From Waterburya agarophytonicola KI4 (GTDB taxonomy: Bacteria; Cyanobacteriota; Cyanobacteriia; Cyanobacteriales; Xenococcaceae), in the NCBI RefSeq assembly GCF_020640915.1, contig NZ_JADWDC010000015.1, positions 1 to 64,000 on the forward strand: a stretch of DNA of 64,000 bases, given 5' to 3'. The notes under the pieces are model-generated. The model had not been told where the DNA came from and ran no database searches. It saw nothing but the letters and a program-made list of their open reading frames with translations. Shown piece after piece: positions 46,801-53,908 of this stretch. A program made the position numbers and the translations under genes. Numbering within the stretch: position 1 is the first letter of the stretch; each line of letters opens with the position of its first letter.

Positions 46801-47351
46801 ATAATATCTCCCCGCAGTCCCGTTTCTGGAGTAAAAAACCCCAGTCCTAAAGATAAATTAACCGCAGTAATATTGTATTGTTCGCGATGGGCAAAGACCC
46901 ACTCTAGAGCATCTTCTACTTCTAATAAAGATCCGCCATTACCATCTAATACTCGTAGAGAGATCAAACCCACACCAGGAGCGACACCAATACTCTCATC
47001 TGTCGCGCCAATTGTCCCCGCTACATGAGTGCCGTGTCCGTCAGGATCGCTAGGATCGTTATCGTCGTCGAGAAAGTCATAACCAGTCAGATAATTGGGT
47101 GCGAGTAAAGGGTGATTGACATCAATCCCCGTATCGATGGCGACTACGCTAAAACCACTGCCATCTATCCCCGCAAAGTTAGGATCGTTACGCAGTCGAG
47201 TCAAACCAATGAGGTCGAAAGCGGGGTTGTCTCCTGGGTTTGCTTGTTCTATTTGAATCGCGCGATCGCCAATAACTGCGGTTGTTAATAAATCCTGAGT
47301 TAACGATAACGATATAGATGGGCTGACAAACAATGACTTTAACAAACTCAT
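43890..47351 (-). CDS. Large subtilisin-like (S8) protease with PPC-like domains and DUF5648 repeats
   Basis: About 1153 residues. The catalytic domain (about 40-375) contains VVAIDTGIDVNHPL (Asp), DPDGHGTHVAGTIGA (His) and LLAGTSQASPHVAGSVALLQ (Ser). Four beta-rich PPC-like domains follow, each with D-x-D-x-[YF]-R/Q-I and Y-Y-V-G/A-V-[ST]-G repeats. At the C-terminus lie three DUF5648 repeats beginning YRFFRPDIGTHFYT, YRFFNTSTGAHLYT and YRFYNAAIDAHFYT. There is no classical signal peptide; PPC-bearing subtilases are usually secreted, so export is inferred. The ATG at 47351 (MSLLKSLF) is preferred to 47396. It is isolated on the minus strand. Confidence 0.9.
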   Translation of the reverse strand: MSLLKSLFVSPSISLSLTQDLLTTAVIGDRAIQIEQANPGDNPAFDLIGLTRLRNDPNFAGIDGSGFSVVAIDTGIDVNHPLLAPNYLTGYDFLDDDNDPSDPDGHGTHVAGTIGATDESIGVAPGVGLISLRVLDGNGGSLLEVEDALEWVFAHREQYNITAVNLSLGLGFFTPETGLRGDIISDDIRRLENAGVTVVGAAGNEYFTNSGESNRENLAFPAIASTIAVGAVWQDGSQSNIAWQSGSIDYTTGADRITSFSQRLNVSNVVFAPGALITSTIPGAGRGLLAGTSQASPHVAGSVALLQQASLQFNGRLLAPEEVREILFNTGDRIVDGDDEDDNIINSGSSYVRINIYNAIAQVKTGADNFAPPPENNPDNIVSGDSNGTITGAFIAPTIDGSPVSPIVGNIGQDGQNIRPNDVDIYRFELVSPGTVRIETASDLNNPADFDSYIRLFDVNGNEIGNNDDIATGNLFSRLDMNLEPGTYYVGVSGFRNISYNPNIPGSGIAADTGNYTLQFSLRNQDPNGLISGAVEVNLGSGLEPLVFPGVIGTDYGEEVGVSDVDLFRIVAPDNGVLFIDIDTPFANNFVNSYLRLFDENGNEIVSPSDDNLAIARDGRAIEFLQDNNSGIVLENPEQTDLVDSSLDPEGNYQSGNYGHTTDSFINTRVERGKVYYVGVSDFFNQEYNANNLSNRPENTAGGQYELITTFVNNDLDGSITQTDGAIALPIGDRLGVIGVDGEQEVGDRDVDFYQINSGSSGILEISVTSSNDDPVNTVALIFDAEGNRLGLSDPNNSLDSLLRYQIAPNTDYYVAVTGFGNQNFNPFALGSGTGGDTGTYTINGNLIPLEEAGNLVDNTIGSSAVQNLTSGETVFGNVGNDSGFIVGDTDIDIYRFIPNIDSTVNIKTIANEEFSADTYLRVFDGEGNEIAANDNENDLNQGSLIQLDVTAGTQYYIGVNGSSPQGQQYNPVTGEGAAPGNQGNYNLSISSGNDLVTGSTVYRFFRPDIGTHFYTASNFERDSIITNLPNYSYEGESYLAASETADPLTGARPVYRFFNTSTGAHLYTMSEAERDTIDGNLANYNYEGIAYYGYQSDRPGATALYRFYNAAIDAHFYTPSAVERDAILTNLPDYQLEGNDGIAFYVEPIRDI

Positions 47352-47629
47352 GAAATATAGAAAACAACATCTAGTTCCTAACTTCATACATAACACAAAA
47401 CGAGTACTAATCGCCGTGAAATGTCAGTGAATTTACTGAGTTTTTTAAGTGCTTTGGGTAAGATGTAGTGGGTTTTTAATCAGTATTCAACAATCAACTA
47501 CAATTGAAGGAGTTTGAGTTTTCCATCTGCCTGCTAGATATAAAGTTTAACGACTAAAAGAGAAGATCGAATTTTGTTTGTAATAATTACTCATATGGGG
47601 TTCAACCTAGCTTAAAGTTAATCAATAAT

Positions 47630-48838
47630 ATGAAATTTTTATCTAATAAACTGAGTGTCTATTTAAGCATTTTAACCCTTGGCTGTGGTATGGGCTTTTT
47701 AGTCAGTCGCGCCCTCAGACAACCACCAGAGATTAGTCAAGCGCAAGTTTATCCTGCGGTTATTCCTGCCAAGTCCAGTCCGTCTCCCATAGGAGAAGAC
47801 ACTCAGAATATTAACTTTATTGCTACTGCCGTGCAAAAGGTAGGCCCTGCGGTAGTCAGAATTGATGCTTCGCGACAGATTTCTAGCACCTTACCTGAAA
47901 ATTTAAAACATCCTTTATTGAGACGTTTTTTTGGCGATGATGGAGAAAACTCTTTAGACCCCGCACCAGATAAATTCGAGCGGGGTACGGGATCTGGTTT
48001 TATCATTGGCTCGAATGGTCGTCTGATAACCAATGCTCATGTAGTCGATGGAGCGGAAAAAGTCTTAGTAACCCTCAAAGATGGCAAAACCTATGAAGGC
48101 AAGGTATTGGGGACAGATTCTTTTACTGATGTGGCAGTAGTTAAAATCGAGGCAAAAGACTTGCCTACTGCGGATTTAGGCGATGGGGAAAGCTTGACTC
48201 CTGGAGAATGGGCGATCGCCATTGGCAATCCTTTAGGATTAGATAATACTGTTACCGTAGGTATTATCAGTGCTTTGGGTCGTTCTAGCTCTCAAGTTGG
48301 CGTTCCCGATAAACGAGTTCGGTTTATTCAAACTGATGCAGCCATCAACCCAGGAAACTCAGGGGGCCCTTTATTAAACTCTCAAGGACAAGTAATCGGC
48401 ATTAATACAGCAATTCGGGCTGATGCTCAGGGTTTGGGCTTTGCCATTCCCATTGAAACAGCCCAACGCATAGCGAATCAATTATTTGCCAAAGGGGAAG
48501 CAGATCATCCCTATTTAGGGATTCACATGGTTAATATTACCGAACAGACCAGAGAAGAAATTAATCAAAGCGCGGACTTTGATTTTATAATTCCCCAAAA
48601 TGATGGCGTGTTGGTCGTGCGAGTAATTTCTGACTCGCCTGCTGCCAAAAGTGGCTTAAAACCAGGAGACATTATTAATAAGGTCGGTAATAGTCCCGTT
48701 AAAACCTCTCTACAGGTACAAGAGCAAGTAGATCTAAGCGCAATAGGCTCTGGTTTGCAGGTAGAAATTTTGAGAAACGGCAAGCTAAAAACCCTTAAAG
48801 TTGTACCGACACCTTTCCCTAAGAACGAATTTAAGTAA
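47630..48838 (+). CDS. HtrA/Deg-family serine protease (HhoA/HhoB/HtrA type)
   Basis: 402 residues. An N-terminal hydrophobic segment (LSILTLGCGMGFLVSRAL) directs export. The trypsin-like domain (about 65-280) has ITNAHVVDGAE (His), DSFTDVAVVKIE (Asp) and INPGNSGGPLLNSQG (Ser). One PDZ domain follows (about 300-395; GVLVVRVISDSPAAKSGLKPGDII). It handles misfolded proteins in the periplasm or lumen under stress. Which of the three cyanobacterial Deg paralogues it is cannot be decided. The DinG-like gene starts about 40 bp downstream. Confidence 0.93.
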   Translation: MKFLSNKLSVYLSILTLGCGMGFLVSRALRQPPEISQAQVYPAVIPAKSSPSPIGEDTQNINFIATAVQKVGPAVVRIDASRQISSTLPENLKHPLLRRFFGDDGENSLDPAPDKFERGTGSGFIIGSNGRLITNAHVVDGAEKVLVTLKDGKTYEGKVLGTDSFTDVAVVKIEAKDLPTADLGDGESLTPGEWAIAIGNPLGLDNTVTVGIISALGRSSSQVGVPDKRVRFIQTDAAINPGNSGGPLLNSQGQVIGINTAIRADAQGLGFAIPIETAQRIANQLFAKGEADHPYLGIHMVNITEQTREEINQSADFDFIIPQNDGVLVVRVISDSPAAKSGLKPGDIINKVGNSPVKTSLQVQEQVDLSAIGSGLQVEILRNGKLKTLKVVPTPFPKNEFK

Positions 48839-48880
48839 TAGTGGATACTACTACAGTCTTTGTTTTGAGATAGTTTGAAT

Positions 48881-50407
48881 GTGATTGAAGTAGAAGTCCA
48901 CTCATCTTTGAGAGATTTTTTGCGGGAACATGGAGATAGAAGTTTTCCCCACCACTTGACCATGGCACGGCTCATTGCCAGAACTTTGCGTTTGGATCGT
49001 CCTGCTTTGATGCAGACTGGCAGTAGCGTCAGTAAGTATTGTCTTAGTTATTTGATGCCCATACTTTTGGGAGACTGGTCGGTAATTATTGTTGCTCCCT
49101 CCGCAACACAACAGTATTTACTAGTAGAAATAGCTAAATTACAAGAATGGTTGGGTTCGGATAAAAAAGTTCGTAGTGGAAATTGTTGGCAACAAGGCGA
49201 TCGCTTATTACTGACTACTCCTCAAAATTGGTTGAGCGATCGCTTGGAAAGTCAAGCTAAATTTCCCCCCAACATCCCCACAATTATCGAACGAGCGGAT
49301 AATTTAGAAGAATGGACGAGAAACTTACTCACAATTAGACTCGACGCTTCAGATTGGGATAATTTAATTCGGGCAAGTCCCGATTATCAAGATTTGATTG
49401 CCGATACCAGCATCAAATTAACTCAGTCTATCTTAACTCGTCCTCAAAATCCCTACGGCAATCATACTTTGCTCCAATCGGAATTGGGGCTGATTAGCTA
49501 TCTCTGCCAGACTTTAGCAGATAAACAACGATTAACGGGTAAATTTCAAGAATTTTGGCACCAAATATCTCAAAAACATACTATATCTTGGATATCTCGC
49601 CCACCTACGGGATACAAGCAGAGTGCAATAGTTCCCGAATGGTTTGCGATCGATGTTGCTCCAGGAGAGGTGAGAAATTATCTGCAACCTATTTGGAAAG
49701 ACCAACCAGTGGTCATTCTAGGTGGTTTTTTAGATATTGAATCGACTGCTGCAACCTATAAACAAAGATTGGGTTTAGATCGGGATATTTTGAGTCTTAA
49801 GTTTACTCCCCACCGACAAAACAATCATATTCAACTATATCTGCCAGATCGCCTCCCCCTTCCCAATACTCCAGATTTTCAGTCAGCCTTAATCGAACAA
49901 AGTTTGTTATTAGTCAGTCTCAGCAGCAAGATTAAAGAATTAATTGTTTTGATTTCTGATGATGTACCCTTGCAAGGAAAAGTAGGTTCGGCTTTGGCTG
50001 CGGAATTTGGTTCGCGGGTTAAAGTTGAAACAGCAAAGGTAAATGACGACGGGATTCTAATTTGCAGTTGGTCTTTTTGGCAACAACACCAAGAAAATTT
50101 ACCCATTCCTCGATTATTAATTGTGGCGACATTGCCTATACCTTCCTTGGAAAACCCTTTGATAGCTAACCGCGTCGCTTATTATAAAAATCGTCGTAAA
50201 GATTGGTTTAGGCTATATCTGTTACCAACAGCCCTCAAAACTTTGGAACAAACAGTAGTGCCATTGCGAGAGTCTCAAAGCATCATTGCTTTATTAGATA
50301 ATCGCGTCAATTCCCGCAGCTATGGTAAGGCTATTCTCTCTACCCTCGAACCTTTCGCCCGCATCAATTATATCGATCCGACTTGGTTTGGCTATCCTAA
50401 TTCTTAA
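48881..50407 (+). CDS. Degenerate DinG/XPD-like helicase homologue
   Basis: About 508 residues. The order of segments follows DinG-type SF2 helicases (RPALMQTGSSVSKYCLSYLM as the Walker A position, LLLTTPQNWL, a C-terminal RecA-like half with LLIVATLPIPSLENPL and VVPLRESQSIIALLDNRV). The catalytic residues are gone, however: GSSVSKY replaces G-x-G-K-[ST], and IIERADNLEEW stands where DEAH is expected. It is probably a non-hydrolysing pseudohelicase. The GTG at 48881 or the TTG at 48875 starts it. The function is unknown. Confidence 0.7.
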   Translation: MIEVEVHSSLRDFLREHGDRSFPHHLTMARLIARTLRLDRPALMQTGSSVSKYCLSYLMPILLGDWSVIIVAPSATQQYLLVEIAKLQEWLGSDKKVRSGNCWQQGDRLLLTTPQNWLSDRLESQAKFPPNIPTIIERADNLEEWTRNLLTIRLDASDWDNLIRASPDYQDLIADTSIKLTQSILTRPQNPYGNHTLLQSELGLISYLCQTLADKQRLTGKFQEFWHQISQKHTISWISRPPTGYKQSAIVPEWFAIDVAPGEVRNYLQPIWKDQPVVILGGFLDIESTAATYKQRLGLDRDILSLKFTPHRQNNHIQLYLPDRLPLPNTPDFQSALIEQSLLLVSLSSKIKELIVLISDDVPLQGKVGSALAAEFGSRVKVETAKVNDDGILICSWSFWQQHQENLPIPRLLIVATLPIPSLENPLIANRVAYYKNRRKDWFRLYLLPTALKTLEQTVVPLRESQSIIALLDNRVNSRSYGKAILSTLEPFARINYIDPTWFGYPNS

Positions 50408-50418
50408 TTGATTATTTT

Positions 50419-51474
50419 TTATTTGCCATTTGCCCATAAAACATCGGCTAAAGCGATCGCCAGTCGGTCATTGTTTTTCCGCAACCCTTCATAGTGAAAG
50501 AATACTTGTCCGCCAAAAGAGCGATCGCGATTGGTTTCGATACATTTAATTAGATCTTTTGGCGTAATATCTTTGCCATTAGCAGTGAAAGCAATCCCTG
50601 GGGCAAATTTAGAGAGAGAATGGCGATCAAAGGTTTTGATTATTTTTTTGACTTCTTGGTTATAGCTAAAGTGATTCGAGCGATATATCTGGGGGTGAAT
50701 TATGTCTGCCAAACCTTTGGCGATCCATGCAGGAGAATCTTGCAATAGATATTGCAAACAAAAAGGATATACCCCAGGGGATAAGGACACAATAGCATCA
50801 GGCTTAATAGTTTTTACCTGTTGATATAATTCAGCCAAAAAGTCAGTTAAAAGATCGGCGCGCCATTGTATCCAATGTTTATCTTGAGGATTTTGAGGGG
50901 GATGTTTGCTAAAAGTATTTTTATATAGATCGACGGTATCGGGGTCATAACCCGCGCTGTTAGGTAATGCTGGAAGGCGATCGCATCCCTGAATACCATC
51001 TACATCATAATTAGTAACAATTTCAGCAACTAGATCTAACATAAACTGCTGTACTTGGGGATTGAAACCATTCATCCAGGTTAAACTACCGTATCTTACG
51101 CGATCGCCATTTCGATCTACAGCTTGCCAATGGGGATATTGTTTGAGGATATGCCCCCCATTCAAAAGATGAGAAGCAGCAAAACCATATTCTAACCAGG
51201 GAATAACTTTCATATCTCGTTGGTAGGCTGCGGTAATAATTTCCCCAAGAGGATCGCGCTGCTGTTGGGCATAAAATGGATCGATCGCGGGTAAGTAATA
51301 TCGACTCATTACCCCAGAAGGATAAATAGTATAACCCCTCGTCCAAACTACGGGAAAAATATAATTAAACCCATAGGAATCCAAAAAAGCGATCGCCTCG
51401 GAAATATTATCCTGGGACTCTAAAACCTGACTATGGGGGCGATTCGCAATCCAAACTCCACGAATTTCTGACAT
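50419..51474 (-). CDS. GHL10-type family 10 glycosyl hydrolase-like protein
   Basis: 351 residues beginning MSEIRGVWIANRPHSQVL, the GHL10/DUF187 barrel start. Other conserved parts are FNYIFPVVWTRGYTIYPS, MKVIPWLEYGF, VDGIQGCDRLP and DAIVSLSPGVYPF. There is no signal peptide. Family members are proposed to act on bacterial polysaccharides or peptidoglycan. The ATG overlaps the stop of the 28-aa membrane ORF (TGATG), and ppk1 lies just upstream, so the three form one transcription unit. Confidence 0.85.
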   Translation of the reverse strand: MSEIRGVWIANRPHSQVLESQDNISEAIAFLDSYGFNYIFPVVWTRGYTIYPSGVMSRYYLPAIDPFYAQQQRDPLGEIITAAYQRDMKVIPWLEYGFAASHLLNGGHILKQYPHWQAVDRNGDRVRYGSLTWMNGFNPQVQQFMLDLVAEIVTNYDVDGIQGCDRLPALPNSAGYDPDTVDLYKNTFSKHPPQNPQDKHWIQWRADLLTDFLAELYQQVKTIKPDAIVSLSPGVYPFCLQYLLQDSPAWIAKGLADIIHPQIYRSNHFSYNQEVKKIIKTFDRHSLSKFAPGIAFTANGKDITPKDLIKCIETNRDRSFGGQVFFHYEGLRKNNDRLAIALADVLWANGK

Positions 51475-51560
51475 CAAGTTTGCTTAGAAAAAAAAACAGC
51501 AGCTATTACAATTAAACCTAGCAAAAATAACGGCACTAGCAAATTAATCGGCTCAATCAT
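51474..51560 (-). CDS. 28-residue single-transmembrane microprotein (candidate)
   Basis: The minus-strand ATG at 51560 opens a 28-codon ORF reading MIEPINLLVPLFLLGLIVIA, then AVFFSKQT. It is one transmembrane helix with a short basic tail. Its TGA overlaps the ATG of the GHL10 gene by one base (TGATG), and it starts 13 bp after the ppk1 stop, as expected for a coupled operon member. The size and MxEP start recall the tiny subunits of photosynthetic complexes, but I cannot match it to a named one. Confidence 0.55.
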   Translation of the reverse strand: MIEPINLLVPLFLLGLIVIAAVFFSKQT

Positions 51561-51573
51561 TTATTTAGCAAAA

Positions 51574-53733
51574 TTAACTATCAACAATCCCTGCTGATTG
51601 CAAAGCCATTTCCATAAAGGTTTGGTGAGTATTTCTGACTTCTTCATCTTTTCTGGGTTTTCGCTGCACAAATGTACCATCGGACTGCAATTCCCAAGCT
51701 TTACGATTGTCCGCTAACATTACCCCCAAAATCTCTTGTAAATCCCCAAATATTTCAGGAGAGTCAATGGGAGTAACTGCTTCCACGCGACGACTGAGGT
51801 TCCGAGTCATCCAGTCTGCACTACCAATATAAATTTCTTCATCACCATTATTGTGAAAATAGAAAATACGAGAGTGTTCCAGAAAACGACCGATGATACT
51901 AATAACGCGAATTTTATCGCTAAAGTCAGGAATGCCAGGACGCAAGCAACAGATGCCCCGCACAATCAAATCTATTTCCACTCCCGCTTGGGAAGCTAGA
52001 TATATAGTTTGAATTACTTCTTGGTCTACTAGAGAGTTCATTTTAGCCACAATGCGACCAGTTTTACCCTGACGACAATGTTCTATTTCTCGTTTAATCA
52101 TAGCGATAATGCGATCGCGCAAGCTTACAGGAGCAACCAGCAATTTGCGATAAGACTTTTGTTGGGAATAACCAGTCAAAAAATTGAATAAATCGGTTAA
52201 ATCCGCACCCAATTCTGGATTACAGCTTAAAAGACCTAGATCGGTATATATTTTGGCAGTTTTCGGATTGTAGTTCCCCGTACCAATATGAACGTAGCGA
52301 CGTATGCGTTCTTTTTCTTGGCGCACTACCAGAGTAATTTTAGTATGGGTTTTTAACCCCGTAACGCCATAAACTACGTGAACTCCTGACTTTTCCAGTT
52401 TCTTCGCCCAGAGAATATTATTCTCTTCATCAAAACGCGCCTTAAGCTCGACTAATACCACTACCTGCTTGCCATTTTGGGCTGCTGCAATCAAGGATTT
52501 AATAATAGGCGAGTCTCCTGAAGTACGATACAAAGTCATTTTGATCGCCAATACGTGAGGATCGGAGGCTGCTTCGCTGATAAAACGGAGTACGGTGCTG
52601 GTAAAAGAATGATAGGGATGATGGACTAACAAATCTCCATGACGAATTACGTTAAAAAAGCTTTCTCCTTCTCCACTACTGTCTCCATCATTTTCTTGCA
52701 GCCAGCTAAGACGAGGAGGCAGTACGGCATTCCAGGGTTTATCTTTGAGTTCGGCTAGGGGTAGTGCCATAAATGACATTAAATCTCCCAAGCTCAATAA
52801 ACCATCAATATCGTAGACATCACTTTCCTCTAAAGTCATCTCACGAATAATAGTCGAACGAATTTCAGGCGAAACAGAGGCTTCAATTTCTAATCTCACC
52901 GAAGAACCCCCCATGCGTCGTTTTTGGAGTTCTTTTTCGATCGCTAGTAGTAGATCGTCTGCTTCGTCTTCTTCTACCGATAAGTCTGCGTTACGGGTGA
53001 CTCGAAAGGCATAAGACTCTAAAATGCTCATCCCAGGAAATAGATATTCTAAATTGTGAGTCACAATTTGTTCTATAGGTACGCCAGTCCAAACTCCTGG
53101 CTTTTTTTGGTGAGTTTGTCTTAATTCTTCGGGTAGGGCGATAAAACGAGAAAGCACTTGAGGGATTTTAACTCGGGCGAATAGCTCGTTATCAATCTGA
53201 GGATCTTTTAAAACTACTGCTAAATTTAAACTAAGGTTAGAAATATAGGGAAATGGATGGGAAGGATCTACTGCTAAGGGCGTTAAAACAGGAAAAATAT
53301 ATTCTTCAAAAAACTCGTTAAGATAAGCTCTTTGTTCTTGATTCAAATCGACATAATTGAGGATATGAACTCCAGATTGATTTAATTCTTTTTTTAAAAT
53401 CTTTTCAAAATGCTGATGTTGTTTTTTAATTATTGGTGTCAGCATGTTAGCGATCGCTTCTAACTGTTGTTTGGAAGTTCGACCATCTGCCGATAGTTTT
53501 GTTACCCCTGCTGCTACTTGTTTTTTGAGTGCAGCCACCCTAACCATAAAGAATTCATCTAAATTAGAACTAAATATTGCCATAAACTTGAGACGCTCTA
53601 GCAAGGGAGTTCTTTTATCTAATGCTTCTGCTAAAACCCTTCGGTTAAATTCTAACCAGCTTAATTCTCGATTGAAATAATATTGAGGGTCATTTAGGTC
53701 GATCGCATTATCAAGAGATTTGGTACTAGTCAT
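51574..53733 (-). CDS. ppk1: Polyphosphate kinase 1
   Basis: 719 residues, complete four-domain PPK1. The N-terminal domain begins YFNRELSWLEFNRRVLAEAL. Later come the Arg/Lys-rich site KMTLYRTSGDSPI and both catalytic histidine regions (KTHTKITLVVRQE and YVHIGTGNYNPKTAKIYTD). It makes polyphosphate from ATP reversibly at the membrane. It is the first gene of a probable ppk1 / 28-aa ORF / GHL10 unit and is divergent from the CHAT-TPR gene, with 175 bp between them. Confidence 0.97.
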   Translation of the reverse strand: MTSTKSLDNAIDLNDPQYYFNRELSWLEFNRRVLAEALDKRTPLLERLKFMAIFSSNLDEFFMVRVAALKKQVAAGVTKLSADGRTSKQQLEAIANMLTPIIKKQHQHFEKILKKELNQSGVHILNYVDLNQEQRAYLNEFFEEYIFPVLTPLAVDPSHPFPYISNLSLNLAVVLKDPQIDNELFARVKIPQVLSRFIALPEELRQTHQKKPGVWTGVPIEQIVTHNLEYLFPGMSILESYAFRVTRNADLSVEEDEADDLLLAIEKELQKRRMGGSSVRLEIEASVSPEIRSTIIREMTLEESDVYDIDGLLSLGDLMSFMALPLAELKDKPWNAVLPPRLSWLQENDGDSSGEGESFFNVIRHGDLLVHHPYHSFTSTVLRFISEAASDPHVLAIKMTLYRTSGDSPIIKSLIAAAQNGKQVVVLVELKARFDEENNILWAKKLEKSGVHVVYGVTGLKTHTKITLVVRQEKERIRRYVHIGTGNYNPKTAKIYTDLGLLSCNPELGADLTDLFNFLTGYSQQKSYRKLLVAPVSLRDRIIAMIKREIEHCRQGKTGRIVAKMNSLVDQEVIQTIYLASQAGVEIDLIVRGICCLRPGIPDFSDKIRVISIIGRFLEHSRIFYFHNNGDEEIYIGSADWMTRNLSRRVEAVTPIDSPEIFGDLQEILGVMLADNRKAWELQSDGTFVQRKPRKDEEVRNTHQTFMEMALQSAGIVDS

Positions 53734-53908
53734 TGCTTGGTTTGATATCTAGGGCGTTAATTTTAGTCTAATACGCCTGATGTGAATTAGCCTTTCAGAC
53801 GTCTAAAAGTTAAAATAGTTTATCTCGTAAGTAAGACTACTGTTTCGCAATTTCACTCCTAGAGGCTAAGAAAGTATAGTTATTAGTCGGAGTGAAAAAT
53901 AGTTCTTT

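Noticed and set aside
46633-47028. 131-codon plus-strand frame
   Set aside because: Antisense to the subtilase catalytic domain, which has all three catalytic residues.
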